NCBI RefSeq assembly: GCF_014651115.1
Contig: NZ_BMWG01000002.1
Coordinates: 258,070 to 322,069, forward strand
DNA length: 64,000 nt
Direction: 5' to 3'
DNA from: Streptomyces inusitatus
GTDB lineage: Bacteria; Actinomycetota; Actinomycetes; Streptomycetales; Streptomycetaceae
Notes under the pieces: model-generated
Told to the model about the DNA's origin: nothing
Seen by the model: the letters and a program-made list of their open reading frames with translations, nothing else
The model's database searches: none
Translations under genes and position numbers: made by a program
Part shown: positions 31,806 to 40,942 of the stretch, piece by piece
Layout of the letters: every line of letters begins with the position of its first letter
Numbering within the stretch: the stretch's first letter is position 1

Positions 31806-31935
31806 GTCTTCTTCTTCGGCAGATCCTTTCGGCCCCTTGACGCGGCACGCTGCCTTGACGCGCGCGGAAACAGGGCGTGAGGATCGCGGGGAAGAACACG
31901 GGAGCAGCCGGGCCGAGCCGGTCAGCCGGTGCCGG

Positions 31936-32211
31936 TCAGCCGGTGCCGAGGGACTCGAACCGCCAGCGGTGCACCGCCCTGGTGATCAGGTCCGCCGAGG
32001 GCTCCGGCAGCTCCGGCAGCGCAGCCCCCTCCTCCGCCGGGGCCTCCCACCAGGTCATCACCAGCACCCGGTCCTGCCCGGCGCGGAAGGTCTCCCGGCG
32101 CAGCGGCTCCCGCGCCGTCCGCTGGGCGCGGGCCCACTCCAGCAGCTCCGCGCCCCGGCCCCGGGCGGCCCGGGCCTCCCACATCAGCGTGATGACGCGC
32201 GGCGCGGTCAT
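31936..32211 (-). CDS. small protein coupled to tsaD, possible ABM-like fold
   Basis: The 91-residue product is not recognised with confidence. Strand-like ends ([23 protein letters not shown]) flanking a helix resemble the dimeric alpha-beta barrel (ABM) fold. There is no signal peptide. Its ATG overlaps the tsaD stop by four bases (ATGA), so it is translationally coupled to the t6A synthesis genes. Coupling suggests co-regulation, not necessarily a shared function. Confidence 0.7.
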   Translation of the reverse strand: MTAPRVITLMWEARAARGRGAELLEWARAQRTAREPLRRETFRAGQDRVLVMTWWEAPAEEGAALPELPEPSADLITRAVHRWRFESLGTG

Positions 32212-33332
32212 GAGTAGAGGTTGTCCTTGCTGATCTCGTGCACATGGTCGTGGTCATGACTGTGGCTGTGGCTGTGCGAGTGACCGTGGGCCCCGGGCAC
32301 ATGGGGGTCCGTCACCGGGAGCGAGGAGTCCGCCGACAGCTCCAGGTCCGACGGGGGCCGGTTGCGCGCCACCATCTCCGCGCCGAGCGCCGCGACCATC
32401 GCGCCGTTGTCCGTGCAGAGCCCGGGCCGGGGCACCCGCAGCCGGATGCCGGCCCGCTCGCAGCGCTCCTGGGCGAGCGCCCGCAGCCGGGAGTTGGCGG
32501 CGACGCCGCCGCCGATCATCAGATGGTCGACCCCCTCGTCCACACAGGCCCGTACCGCCTTGCGCGTCAGCACATCGACCACGGCCTCCTGGAAGGACGC
32601 CGCCACGTCCCGTACCGGCACTTCCTCGCCGCTGGCGCGCTTGGCCTCGATCCAGCGGGCGACCGAGGTCTTCAGCCCGGAGAAGGAGAAGTCGTACGCG
32701 GGGTCGCGCGAGCCGCTCAGTCCGCGCGGGAAGGCGATCGCCTTCGGGTCGCCCTCGCGCGCCAGCCGGTCGATCACCGGACCGCCGGGGAAGCCGAGGT
32801 CGAGCACTCGGGCGATCTTGTCGAAGGCCTCGCCCGCCGCGTCGTCGATGGTCGAGCCGAGCGGCCGTACATCGCTGGTGATGTCGGGGGCGAGCAGCAG
32901 CGAGGAGTGCCCGCCGGAGACCAGCAGCGCCATCGTGGGCTCGGGGAGCTTGCCGTGCTCCAGCTGGTCGACGCAGATGTGCGAGGCCAGGTGGTTCACC
33001 CCGTAGAGCGGTTTGCCGAGGGCGTACGCGTACGCCTTGGCCGCCGACACACCCACCAGCAGCGCCCCGGCGAGGCCGGGGCCCGCGGTGACCGCGATGC
33101 CGTCGAGGTCGCGGGCGGAGATCCCGGCCTCCTTCAGGGCCCGCTCGATCGTCGGGACCATCGCCTCCAGATGCGCCCGGGAGGCGATCTCGGGGACCAC
33201 TCCGCCGAAGCGGGCGTGGGTGTCCACGCTGGAGGCGACGGCGTCGGCGAGCAGGGTCGTGCCGCGCACGATGCCGACACCGGTCTCGTCGCAGGAGGTC
33301 TCGATACCGAGTACCAGCGGTTCGTCAGCCAT
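32208..33332 (-). CDS. tsaD: tRNA N6-threonylcarbamoyladenosine transferase subunit TsaD
   Basis: The 374-residue ASKHA-fold protein transfers the threonylcarbamoyl group to A37 of ANN-decoding tRNAs, with TsaB and TsaE. It has [13 protein letters not shown] at 8-20, the metal-binding HLASH at 114-118, [11 protein letters not shown] and [13 protein letters not shown]. The last 35 or so residues are an unusual extension with about ten His in [17 protein letters not shown]. Its ATG overlaps the rimI stop by one base. It is third in the tsaB-rimI-tsaD unit. Confidence 0.96.
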   Translation of the reverse strand: MADEPLVLGIETSCDETGVGIVRGTTLLADAVASSVDTHARFGGVVPEIASRAHLEAMVPTIERALKEAGISARDLDGIAVTAGPGLAGALLVGVSAAKAYAYALGKPLYGVNHLASHICVDQLEHGKLPEPTMALLVSGGHSSLLLAPDITSDVRPLGSTIDDAAGEAFDKIARVLDLGFPGGPVIDRLAREGDPKAIAFPRGLSGSRDPAYDFSFSGLKTSVARWIEAKRASGEEVPVRDVAASFQEAVVDVLTRKAVRACVDEGVDHLMIGGGVAANSRLRALAQERCERAGIRLRVPRPGLCTDNGAMVAALGAEMVARNRPPSDLELSADSSLPVTDPHVPGAHGHSHSHSHSHDHDHVHEISKDNLYS

Positions 33333-33817
33333 CAGTAAACATTCCCTTGCACATGGAGCCGCATGACGAGCGCGTCGACATTGCCGGGCTGGTAGTAGCC
33401 GCGGCGGAATCCAATGGGCTCAAAACCGAAGCGCTCGTACAGCTTCTGGGCCCTGATGTTGTCCACCCGCACTTCGAGGAGGACCTCGTCGCACTCGAAG
33501 GCGGTGGCGTGGCGCAGCAGATCGGTGAGGAGCCGGGCGCCGAGGCCGGTGCCCCACTGCTCGCGCGCGACGGCGATGGTCTGGACGTCGCCGAGGCCGC
33601 CCGCCGCCGCGAGGCCGCCGTATCCGACGATCTTCCCGTCGGACTCGGCGACGGCGTAGCGGCGGGTGGCGCGCGGGCCCCGGGCGTGGGCCAGCTCGGA
33701 CCAGAACATCCCGGCCGACCAGGCGTCCTCCGGGAAGAGGGTGTGTTCGAGGTCGAGTACGGGCTCAAGGTCCCACCAGCGCATCTCGCGCAGCACGGGC
33801 TCCGAGGCGGTGCTCAC
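33332..33817 (-). CDS. rimI: GNAT N-acetyltransferase RimI
   Basis: The 161-residue GNAT enzyme acetylates protein N-termini, classically ribosomal protein S18. The acetyl-CoA site is [15 protein letters not shown] (R/Q-x-x-G-x-G/A), followed by [20 protein letters not shown], the RimI signature. The GTG at 33817 overlaps the tsaB stop by four bases, so translation is coupled. tsaB-rimI-tsaD is the usual actinobacterial order. Confidence 0.93.
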   Translation of the reverse strand: MSTASEPVLREMRWWDLEPVLDLEHTLFPEDAWSAGMFWSELAHARGPRATRRYAVAESDGKIVGYGGLAAAGGLGDVQTIAVAREQWGTGLGARLLTDLLRHATAFECDEVLLEVRVDNIRAQKLYERFGFEPIGFRRGYYQPGNVDALVMRLHVQGNVY

Positions 33818-34467
33818 TTCGGGGTGACCACCTTGTAGTTCTTCGGCACCTGGGCGTCCGGCCTGCGCAGATAGAGCGGCAGCGGGGGGAGGAACTCCTC
33901 GCCCCGGGCGAGCTTCTCGGCGGCGAGCGAGGCGAGCGCTCCGGCGGAGACGTACTCGGGGTCGCGGGCGTCGGGGAAGGCGTCGGGGTAGAGCAGGGCT
34001 CCCGCGCCGACGGCGGGCAGTCCGGCGAGGGACTCGGCGATGTCGGCGGGGCGGTCCACGGCGGGCTCGCCGACGCGCTCGCGCGCGTTGGCGTACCTCG
34101 CCCAGTAGACCTCCTTGCGGCGGGCGTCCGTGGCGACCACGAAGGGCTCGTCCAGGCCGGAGGCGTGGGCGAGGCCGTCCAGGGTGCACAGCCCGTACAC
34201 CGGCACGCCCAGCGCGGAGCCGAAGCTCGCTGCGGTGACCAGGCCGACCCTCAGCCCGGTGTACGGGCCGGGGCCGACGCCGGTGACGACGGCGGTGACG
34301 GAGTCGAGTTTCACCCCGGCGGCGGCGAGGACCCGGTCGACGGCGGGCAGCAGCAGCTCGCCGTGTCGGCGCGCGTCCACCCGACTGGACTCGGCGATGA
34401 CGGAGACGCCGTCGTGAAGGGCGGCGGTGACGGCGGGGGTGGCGGTATCCACGGCGAGCAAGAGCAC
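33814..34467 (-). CDS. tsaB: t6A synthesis scaffold TsaB
   Basis: The 217-residue TsaD paralogue keeps the ASKHA start LLLAVDTATPAVTAAL and GVGPGPYTGLRVGL, but has no HxxxH metal site, as is normal for TsaB. It bridges TsaD and TsaE. A TAGGCT hexamer ends six bases before the GTG at 34467, so the tsaB-rimI-tsaD transcript is probably leaderless. Confidence 0.94.
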   Translation of the reverse strand: MLLLAVDTATPAVTAALHDGVSVIAESSRVDARRHGELLLPAVDRVLAAAGVKLDSVTAVVTGVGPGPYTGLRVGLVTAASFGSALGVPVYGLCTLDGLAHASGLDEPFVVATDARRKEVYWARYANARERVGEPAVDRPADIAESLAGLPAVGAGALLYPDAFPDARDPEYVSAGALASLAAEKLARGEEFLPPLPLYLRRPDAQVPKNYKVVTPK

Positions 34468-34582
34468 GCAAACAGCCTACGGCTCCCGCGCGGGCGGTTG
34501 CGGCGCCCCGGTGCGACGGACGGCTGCTGCTACGGTCGCCCGAAGACATAAACATTCAAAAGACCGCGAAAGGTGGGACACC

Positions 34583-35134
34583 GTGGCACGGAGGAGTTCG
34601 GGACTGGTGGCCGGGCTCACGGCCGCCGCGCTGGCCGCCGTCGGTTTCCTCGCCTACCAGGCCTCGGCGAGCGTCCCCGACGCCTTCGGCGCGGCGGGCA
34701 GGCCGAACGCGGCCCCCTCGGCGAAGGCCCCCGAGCAGAAGCCGAGGGATCCGCTCGCGCTGCCCGCGGACTCCGGCTCCGGCACCCGGGTCGTCTACGC
34801 CGTGACCGACCGGCGGGTATGGCTGGTCACCGGGAAGCGGAAGGTGAGCCGCACTTTCCAGATCATGCCGTCGACGGTGCACCCGCCGCCCGGTTCGTAC
34901 GCGGTGACCTCCCGCTCCGGGCAGGTCTCGGGGTCGGACGGGGTCGCGATCGAGCATGTGGTGCGGTTCGCGTCCGTGGGCGATGTGGTGGTCGGCTTCA
35001 GCGCGGCGGTCAACGGCTCGCTGGCGGAGCCGGACCCGGAGAAGCGGACGGGCGGTGTCCGGATGATGCGGGCGGACGGGGACTCGATGTGGCGGTTCGC
35101 CACGATCGGCACCAAGGTGGTCGTGGTCCCGTAG
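34583..35134 (+). CDS. exported protein of unknown function
   Basis: The 183-residue product has an N-terminal hydrophobic segment (GLVAGLTAAALAAVGFLAYQ) as signal or anchor, a Pro/Ala linker to about 70, and a beta-rich C-terminal domain. That part (VWLVTGKRKVSRTFQIMPS, PPGSYAVTSR, HVVRFASVGDVVVGFSAAVNG) recalls the strand order of L,D-transpeptidases, but the His...SHGC catalytic motif is missing. I would not assign an activity. The GTG at 34583 follows aaaggtggg. Divergent from tsaB. Confidence 0.75.
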   Translation: MARRSSGLVAGLTAAALAAVGFLAYQASASVPDAFGAAGRPNAAPSAKAPEQKPRDPLALPADSGSGTRVVYAVTDRRVWLVTGKRKVSRTFQIMPSTVHPPPGSYAVTSRSGQVSGSDGVAIEHVVRFASVGDVVVGFSAAVNGSLAEPDPEKRTGGVRMMRADGDSMWRFATIGTKVVVVP

Positions 35135-35245
35135 CCGGTTTCGCGGGGCCCGTGAGCGGGTCCGGAGCCCCTCCGTGGATACGCTCGTACGCGTGACGCC
35201 GCGGGCGGGCGCCGACTGGACGGCCGACCCGCGCCCGGAGCGGGG

Positions 35246-35509
35246 TCAGGCGGCGTCGCGGCCCGCGGCCCGGTGCCTGGAGACCTCGGCCCTGGCCAGA
35301 CCCGGACGGACCGGCGGCGCGGCCGGAGTGGCCGGCGGGGTGGAGACCGCGCGGGCCGCCGCGCAGGAGGCCAGCAGATCGCGCATCGAGGGCATGGGGG
35401 GCGTGGCGGGCAGGGCGGACGCGGTCAGAACGGGTGGCCGGGACGGCTCGGCGGACCGCCGGGGCCCATGGGCCGTACGGGGCTGGGACTCGCGCTCGGA
35501 CGCCGACAT
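35246..35509 (-). CDS. small Pro/Ala-rich protein behind an iron box
   Basis: The 87-residue product is not recognised. It is hydrophilic and rich in Pro, Ala, Arg and Ser, with a short possible helix MPSMRDLLASCAAARAV. It has no signal peptide or membrane segment. The ATG at 35509 has a good ribosome site (gggagg, five bases) and an iron-box-like palindrome 28 bases upstream, which together argue that it is real. A longer opposite-strand frame exists but lacks these signals. Confidence 0.5.
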   Translation of the reverse strand: MSASERESQPRTAHGPRRSAEPSRPPVLTASALPATPPMPSMRDLLASCAAARAVSTPPATPAAPPVRPGLARAEVSRHRAAGRDAA

Positions 35510-35536
35510 GGTTGCCTCCCGGATCACGGGGCCAGG

Positions 35537-35557
35537 CTTGGTTAGGTAAACCTAACC
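35537..35557. promoter_or_regulatory. iron box (DmdR/IdeR-type operator)
   Basis: The palindrome GGTTAGGT AA ACCTAACC (35540-35557) sits just upstream of the small gene on the minus strand. Over 35537-35555 it matches 15 of 19 positions of the TTAGGTTAGGCTAACCTAA consensus. It implies repression when iron is plentiful. Confidence 0.75.
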
Positions 35558-35699
35558 CGCTCTCCGTACCATGTGAACACGCCCGGCCGGGCCCGCGCAA
35601 CATTTTCCCGACATGTTGTCGGAATATCCAGAGCCACGGCCGTCCCGCGTGTCCCCCGGCCCCTCCGGCCGGCCCCGATCGGCCTCCGACCGGCCCCGG

Positions 35700-36209
35700 T
35701 CAGACTCCGGCCAGCTCCACGCCCGCCCAGCGCGCGCCGTACCCCGTCAGCGCGACCTGGCGGCGGTCGTCGTCCGTGTCACCGACGACGCGGTGGATCA
35801 CCACATGGAGCCGGCCGTCGGAGAGGTCCTCGACCTTGCCGTCGCCCCACTCCACGACCACCACCGACTCCGGGAGCGAGACGTCGAGATCGAGATCCTC
35901 CATCTCGTCCAGACCGCCGCCGAGCCGGTAGGCGTCCACATGGACCAGGGCCGGGCCGCCGGTCAGGGAGGGGTGGACCCGGGCGATGACGAAGGTGGGC
36001 GAGGTGACCGCGCCGCGCACGCCGAGGCCTTCGCCGAGGCCCCGGGTGAGGGTGGTCTTGCCCGCGCCCAGCTCGCCGGTGAGCATCACCAGATCGCCGG
36101 GGCGCAGCAGTTTCGCGAGCCGTCGTCCCAGTTCCCGCATCTGTTCGGCGGAGTCGACGGCGAGGTGGGCGGCGGACGTCTCAGCCGCCGGGCTGTGCGG
36201 TGCTTCCAT
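35700..36209 (-). CDS. tsaE: t6A synthesis ATPase TsaE
   Basis: The 169-residue P-loop ATPase has Walker A GELGAGKTTLTRGL, SPTFVIARVH, and HVDAYRLGG. It drives turnover of the TsaB-TsaD complex. ATG at 36209 is favoured; TTG at 36218 is possible. The start lies within the last codons of the hydrolase gene, so the two are coupled. It is separated from tsaB by two other genes, as in other Streptomyces. Confidence 0.93.
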   Translation of the reverse strand: MEAPHSPAAETSAAHLAVDSAEQMRELGRRLAKLLRPGDLVMLTGELGAGKTTLTRGLGEGLGVRGAVTSPTFVIARVHPSLTGGPALVHVDAYRLGGGLDEMEDLDLDVSLPESVVVVEWGDGKVEDLSDGRLHVVIHRVVGDTDDDRRQVALTGYGARWAGVELAGV

Positions 36210-37395
36210 ACGGGCCAACGTTAGCGGCTGACGGCACGGCCCCGACCCGGGCGAGCAGATCGGCGAGCCGGTCGGTGACCGCCTCGGGGTGCTCCAGCAT
36301 CACCAGATGCCCGGCATCCGGGACGATGACCAGCTCCGCTTCGGGCAGCAGATCGGCGATCGCCTCGCTGTGCGTGCTGGGGGTGACCAGGTCCCGGTCC
36401 CCGGCGAGCACCAGCACCGGGACGGCACGGAAGGCGGCCAGGTCGGCGGCCTTGTCGTGCTCGTCGAAGGCGGGGTAGAACTCGGCGACCACATCGATGG
36501 GAGTGCTTTCGATCATCCGCTCCGCGAACCGGGCCACCGCCGGGTCCACCTCCTTGGAGGAGAAGGAGTAGCGCTTGATCAGGCCCGCGAAGAGATCGGC
36601 GGTGGCCCGCCGGCCGCGCTCCACCAGCTCGGTCTGCGAGCCGAGGGCGCGCAGCACCCCGGGGAGCACCCGGCGCACCGCGTTGACCCCGGCGACCGGC
36701 AGTCCGTAGTCGACCTCGCCGAGCCTTCCGCTGGAGGTGCCGACCAGGGCGACGCCGACGACCCGGTCCCGGATCAGCTCGGGGAACTGGTGGGCGAGCG
36801 CCATCATCGTCATGCCGCCCATGGAGTGGCCCACCAGCACCAGCGGGCCCTCGGGGGCCGCCGCGTCGATGACGGCCTTGAGGTCGCGGCCCAGCCGGTC
36901 GATGGAGACGGGCACCCGGTCGGGGCCGGACTGGGAGGCTCCGCGCGCGGAGCGGCCGTGGCTGCGCTGGTCCCAGTGGACGGTGCGGACCAGTCCGCGC
37001 AGGGCGGCGCGCTGGAAGTGCCAGGAGTCCTGGTTCAGGCAGTAGCCGTGGCTGAAGACGACAGTGACGGGGGCGGGCCTCTTGCGGCCGAAGAGCCTGC
37101 GCCGGCGGGTCGCGGCGGGCCCCGGGCCCGGCTCGCCGGGCGGAGCCGGGTCGCCGATCTCGTCCGTCTCGTAGTAGAGCTGGGTGCCGTCGTCGGCGGT
37201 CGCCCGGCCGGGGGTGCCGCGCAGCGCGCCGTACGGTCCGGCGACGTCGAGGGCGAGCTGTGCCTTGCGCCGCAGCGAGCGGCCCACGGTGAGCCGCTCG
37301 ACGGCGACCCCGGCGGCCGCGCCCGCCGCGATCACGCCCAGCGCCGCGCCCGCGATGCCCGCGCGCCGCCAGTTGCCCGTGCTGGTCTCGCTCAC
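36181..37395 (-). CDS. alpha/beta hydrolase, membrane-anchored
   Basis: The 404-residue product has an N-terminal hydrophobic helix (GIAGAALGVIAAGAAAGVAV) and a charged linker. The alpha/beta hydrolase fold follows, with oxyanion region FSHGYCLNQDSW, nucleophile GHSMGG, acidic AGDRDLVTP and catalytic His in DAGHLVMLEHPE. The triad is complete, so it is probably an active esterase or lipase. It lies between alr and tsaE, a conserved actinobacterial order. GTG at 37395 follows aggaggg. Substrate unknown. Confidence 0.87.
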   Translation of the reverse strand: MSETSTGNWRRAGIAGAALGVIAAGAAAGVAVERLTVGRSLRRKAQLALDVAGPYGALRGTPGRATADDGTQLYYETDEIGDPAPPGEPGPGPAATRRRRLFGRKRPAPVTVVFSHGYCLNQDSWHFQRAALRGLVRTVHWDQRSHGRSARGASQSGPDRVPVSIDRLGRDLKAVIDAAAPEGPLVLVGHSMGGMTMMALAHQFPELIRDRVVGVALVGTSSGRLGEVDYGLPVAGVNAVRRVLPGVLRALGSQTELVERGRRATADLFAGLIKRYSFSSKEVDPAVARFAERMIESTPIDVVAEFYPAFDEHDKAADLAAFRAVPVLVLAGDRDLVTPSTHSEAIADLLPEAELVIVPDAGHLVMLEHPEAVTDRLADLLARVGAVPSAANVGPYGSTAQPGG

Positions 37396-37506
37396 CGTGC
37401 CGCCCTCCTCGCCGTCGTGCCTCGCCGTCGTGCCCGGGACCGGTGCCGGTCCGGCCGGTCCGGTTGCCGCTCAGTCGCGCCGTTACGCCGTCGCGCCCTC
37501 GGCCCG

Positions 37507-38664
37507 TCAGGCCTGCGTCGGGTGCAGATGGATCCGGGGGACCCGGGCCCCGATGCGGGTGACGATCTCGTACGCGATGGTGTCGGCGGCCTCCGCCCAG
37601 TCCTGCGCGGTGGGCTCGCCCCGGGTGCCGGGGCCGAAGAGGATCGCCTCCGCACCCTCCTGGATCTTGCGGCCGCCGAGGTCGACGACGAACTGGTCCA
37701 TCGCGATCCGTCCGGCGGCCCGGTGCCACTCGCCGCCGATCATGACCGGGGCGCGGCCGGAGGCGTGGCGGGGGATGCCGTCCCCGTATCCGGCGGGGAC
37801 GAGTCCGAGGGTGGTCTCCTCGGAGGTGATGTAGTGGTGGCCGTAGCTGACGCCGTGGCCTGCCGGGACCCGCTTCACCAGGGCGATGGAGGCGGCGAGG
37901 GTCATGACGGGCCGCAGGCCCAGCTCCTGGGCGGTGCCCAGCTCGGGGGCGGGGGAGACGCCGTACATCGCGATGCCGGTGCGCACGAGGTCGAAGTGGG
38001 ACTCGGGGAGGGTGAGCGTGGCCGGGGAGTTCGCCAGATGGCGGACCTCGGGGTCGACGCCCTCGCCCTCGGCGTACGCGACCATCTCGCGGAAGACGGT
38101 GAGCTGGCGGTCGATGGAGGGGTGGCCCGGCTCGTCGGCGCACGCGAGGTGCGACCAGAGGCCGGTGACGGTGACGGTCCCCTCGGCCTGGGCCGCGAGC
38201 GCGGCGGCGACCAGCTCGGGCCAGTCGGCGCTCTGACAGCCGTTGCGGCCGAGGCCTGTGTCGGCCTTGAGCTGGATACGGGCGGGCCGGCCCGCCTCGC
38301 GGGCGGCGGCGGTGACCTCGGCGAGCGCCCACATCCCGCTGACGGACATGTCGAGGTCCGCCTCGATCCCCTCCCGCCAGGGGTCGCCCGGGGCCCAGAG
38401 CCAGCACATGATCCGCCCGGGGATCCCGGCCGCGCGCAGCGCCAGGGCCTCCTGCGGGGTCGCGGTCCCCACCCAGGTCGCCCCGGCCTCGATCGCCGCG
38501 CGGGCGCACGGGACCGCGCCGTGTCCGTACGCGTCCGACTTCACGACCGCCATCAGGGCGGCGCGGGGCGCGCGGGCCCGCAGCGAGCGCACATTGGCGC
38601 GCAGGGCGTCGAGGTCGATCTCGGCACGGACTCGGCCGGGCGGCGGCGGTGGTGTCTGGGTCAT
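37507..38664 (-). CDS. alr: alanine racemase
   Basis: The 385-residue PLP enzyme interconverts L- and D-alanine for peptidoglycan. The PLP lysine is K42 in AVVKSDAYGHGA, the catalytic Tyr is in GVSYGHHY, and the TIM-barrel and C-terminal beta domain are complete (GYGDGIPRHAS). ATG at 38664 follows gagagaa. The alr-hydrolase-tsaE order and the upstream nnr suggest one housekeeping unit. Confidence 0.95.
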   Translation of the reverse strand: MTQTPPPPPGRVRAEIDLDALRANVRSLRARAPRAALMAVVKSDAYGHGAVPCARAAIEAGATWVGTATPQEALALRAAGIPGRIMCWLWAPGDPWREGIEADLDMSVSGMWALAEVTAAAREAGRPARIQLKADTGLGRNGCQSADWPELVAAALAAQAEGTVTVTGLWSHLACADEPGHPSIDRQLTVFREMVAYAEGEGVDPEVRHLANSPATLTLPESHFDLVRTGIAMYGVSPAPELGTAQELGLRPVMTLAASIALVKRVPAGHGVSYGHHYITSEETTLGLVPAGYGDGIPRHASGRAPVMIGGEWHRAAGRIAMDQFVVDLGGRKIQEGAEAILFGPGTRGEPTAQDWAEAADTIAYEIVTRIGARVPRIHLHPTQA

Positions 38665-38735
38665 CGCGGCAATTCTCTCAGAGCCCCGCGCCCCGCCCTC
38701 ACTCGACAGGTCCCGCTCCCGGCGGGCCCGGCGCG

Positions 38736-40178
38736 TCAGCCGACGGCGCGGACGTCGTGCCAGGCGGCCGGGAGGGCCCGCGCGACCTCGGAGGAGGTGA
38801 TGGGTACGCCCTCGGCGGCGGCGATACGGGCGGCGAGGCCGTGGAGGTAGGCGGCGGCGGTGGCGGCGTCGTACGGGGAGAGCCCGGCGGCGAGGAGGGA
38901 ACCCGCGAGGCCGGAGAGGACATCGCCGCTGCCGGCGGTCGCGAGCCAGGGGGTGCCCATCGGGTCGACCCGTACGGGGATCCGCCCGTCGGGCTCCGCG
39001 ATCAGCGTGGTCGAGCCCTTGAGCAGCACGGTGGCCCCGTAGCGCGCGGCGAGTTCGCGCACGGCCGCCAGCCGCGCCGACTCCACCTCCTCGCGGGCGA
39101 CTCCGAGCAGCGCCGCGGCCTCCCCCGCGTGCGGGGTGAGCAGGGTCGGGGCGGTGCGCCGCGTCACGTCCCCGGCGTCGAGCAGCCGCAGTCCGTCCGC
39201 GTCGACCAGCACCGGTACGCCGGAGGCGAGCACCTCGCGCACCGCGTCCCGGTCCTCCCCCAGCCCCGGGCCGACCGCCCACGCCTGGACGCGGCCCGCC
39301 TTCGCGGGCGGTCCGGCGTGCACCAGGGTCTCCGGGAAGCGGGCGACGACCGCCTCGGCCGCGTGTCCGACGTACCGCACCGCGCCCGCACCGCCGCGCA
39401 GCGCGCCCGCGACGGCGAGGAGCGCCGCGCCCGGGTAGCGGGCGGATCCGGCGACGACGCCGACGACGCCGCGCCGGTACTTGTCGCTCTCGCCGGACGG
39501 TTCGGGCAGCAGGGCGGCCACGTCGTGGTGTTGCGGGGACTCCAGTTCCGGCACGGAGGGCAGCACCGGTTCGAGGCCGATGTCCACGAGCCGGACGGTC
39601 CCGGCGAGGGCGCGGGCGGGGTCGATCAGCAGCGCCGGTTTGTGGACGCCGAAGGTGACGGTGACGTCCGCGCGCAGCGCCTCGCCGAGCACCTCGCCGC
39701 TGTCCGCCTCGACCCCGCTGGGGAGGTCGACGGCGACGATGACGGCATTGGAGCCGCGCGCGGCTCGGGCGACGGGGATCGCGTCGGGGCGGAGCCCGCC
39801 CCGGCCTCCGATGCCGGTGATCCCGTCGACGACCAGATCGGCGGAGGCCAGCACCGCGAAGGGGTCCTCGGCGACCCGGCCGCCCGCGCGGATCAGGGCG
39901 GCGAGCCCGGCGGGATGGGTCCGGCCGGGGGCGAGCGGCACGGCGTGCACCCCCGCCCCCCGGCGGGCGAGCGCCGCGCCCGCGTAGAGGGCGTCCCCGC
40001 CGTTGGCCCCGGCGCCGACCAGCAGGACGACCCTGGATCCGTACACCCTGCCGAGCAGTTCGGCGCAGACGGCGGCGAGTCCGGCGGCGGCCCTCCTCAT
40101 CAGGGCGTCCTCGGGCAGCCGCGCGATCAGCTCTGCCTCGGCGCTTCTGACGGTCTCCACGCGGTAAGCGGTACGCAT
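38736..40178 (-). CDS. nnr: bifunctional NAD(P)H-hydrate epimerase / dehydratase
   Basis: The 480-residue fusion repairs hydrated NAD(P)H. The N-terminal YjeF_N epimerase domain (about 1-205) has LLVGAGANGGDALYAGAALA. The C-terminal ADP-dependent dehydratase (about 225-480) has ALRGGAGAVRYVG, LTPHAGEAAALLG and the ribokinase-like TAGSGDVLSGL. Both halves look intact. It precedes alr by 71 bases. Confidence 0.93.
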   Translation of the reverse strand: MRTAYRVETVRSAEAELIARLPEDALMRRAAAGLAAVCAELLGRVYGSRVVLLVGAGANGGDALYAGAALARRGAGVHAVPLAPGRTHPAGLAALIRAGGRVAEDPFAVLASADLVVDGITGIGGRGGLRPDAIPVARAARGSNAVIVAVDLPSGVEADSGEVLGEALRADVTVTFGVHKPALLIDPARALAGTVRLVDIGLEPVLPSVPELESPQHHDVAALLPEPSGESDKYRRGVVGVVAGSARYPGAALLAVAGALRGGAGAVRYVGHAAEAVVARFPETLVHAGPPAKAGRVQAWAVGPGLGEDRDAVREVLASGVPVLVDADGLRLLDAGDVTRRTAPTLLTPHAGEAAALLGVAREEVESARLAAVRELAARYGATVLLKGSTTLIAEPDGRIPVRVDPMGTPWLATAGSGDVLSGLAGSLLAAGLSPYDAATAAAYLHGLAARIAAAEGVPITSSEVARALPAAWHDVRAVG

Positions 40179-40304
40179 GATCCCGAGTCTGCCGCAGCGA
40201 CGGCCCGCGCGCCGGGCGAACGGCCGTGCGTCGGGGCGCGGTTCCGGCGGGCCGGGCGGGCGGAGCGGTCCGCGGCGAAGGGTTGACGAACCCTCAAGTG
40301 GAAC

Positions 40305-40323
40305 TTAGGTTTGCCTTACCTAA
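40305..40323 (+). promoter_or_regulatory. iron box (DmdR/IdeR-type operator)
   Basis: TTAGGTTTGCCTTACCTAA matches the DmdR1 consensus TTAGGTTAGGCTCACCTAA at 16 of 19 positions. It lies 45 bases before the secreted-protein gene, where it would overlap the promoter. It could also affect the divergent nnr promoter. Confidence 0.85.
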
Positions 40324-40367
40324 GCGGCCACTGGCTCTGTGTCCGCACTCCGAAAGGTGTCCTCTCC

Positions 40368-40940
40368 ATGCGTTCTGCCGTCCGCACCGCCTCGCGCGCC
40401 GCCCTCGCCGTCGTCGGAGCCGCCGCCCTCACCCTGGGCCTGGCCTCCTCCGCCTCGGCGGCCACCGTGGACCGCACGATCAACGACGGCGGAACGCCGT
40501 ACACCCTCTCGGTGACCGCGCCCTCCACGGCCCCGGCCTCCGGCGCCAACGTCAATGTCACGGGCAGCGGCTACAACCAGTCCCAGGGCATCTACGTCGG
40601 CCTCTGCGCCGTCCCGGCGGGTGTCGATGTCAACGACAAGACCACCTGGAACAGCAAGCCCACCCCGTGTCTGGGCGGCCAGGACGAGTCCGGCTCCACC
40701 GGCGCCTCGCACTGGATCAACAACACCTGGTACTGGATGTCCCCGAACAACTCCTCGCCCTACACCGACGGTGCGAACGGCACGGGCGGCTTCAATGTGA
40801 ACATCCACGTCAAGGCGAAGATCAGCGCCTCCGTCACCTGCGGCCAGGGGGGCGTCACCTGCGCCATCGTCACCCGCGCCGACCACTTCGACAGCAACGA
40901 CCGCAAGTACGATGTCTACGTTCCGGTGACCTTCTCCTAA
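40368..40940 (+). CDS. secreted neocarzinostatin-like protein, iron-box controlled
   Basis: The 190-residue product has a Sec signal peptide cut near residue 31 (ASSASA). The mature part resembles the neocarzinostatin Ig-like fold: ANVNVTGSGYNQSQGIYVGLC, abridged as VNVTGSGYNQSQGIYVGLC, then CLGG, and a final CAIVTRADHFDSND hairpin. C80, C101, C158 and C165 suit two disulfides. Insertions rich in Trp, Asn and Ser set it apart from the antibiotic apoproteins. A paralogous domain starts the next gene, whose ATG is two bases past this stop. Iron control suggests a role in iron or haem scarcity; that is inference. Confidence 0.8.
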   Translation: MRSAVRTASRAALAVVGAAALTLGLASSASAATVDRTINDGGTPYTLSVTAPSTAPASGANVNVTGSGYNQSQGIYVGLCAVPAGVDVNDKTTWNSKPTPCLGGQDESGSTGASHWINNTWYWMSPNNSSPYTDGANGTGGFNVNIHVKAKISASVTCGQGGVTCAIVTRADHFDSNDRKYDVYVPVTFS

Positions 40941-40942
40941 TC

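Noticed and set aside
35175-35549. 124-codon rightward frame over the iron-box small gene
   Set aside because: It reads through the iron box and has no ribosome site; the minus-strand frame has both a good site and the operator in the right place.
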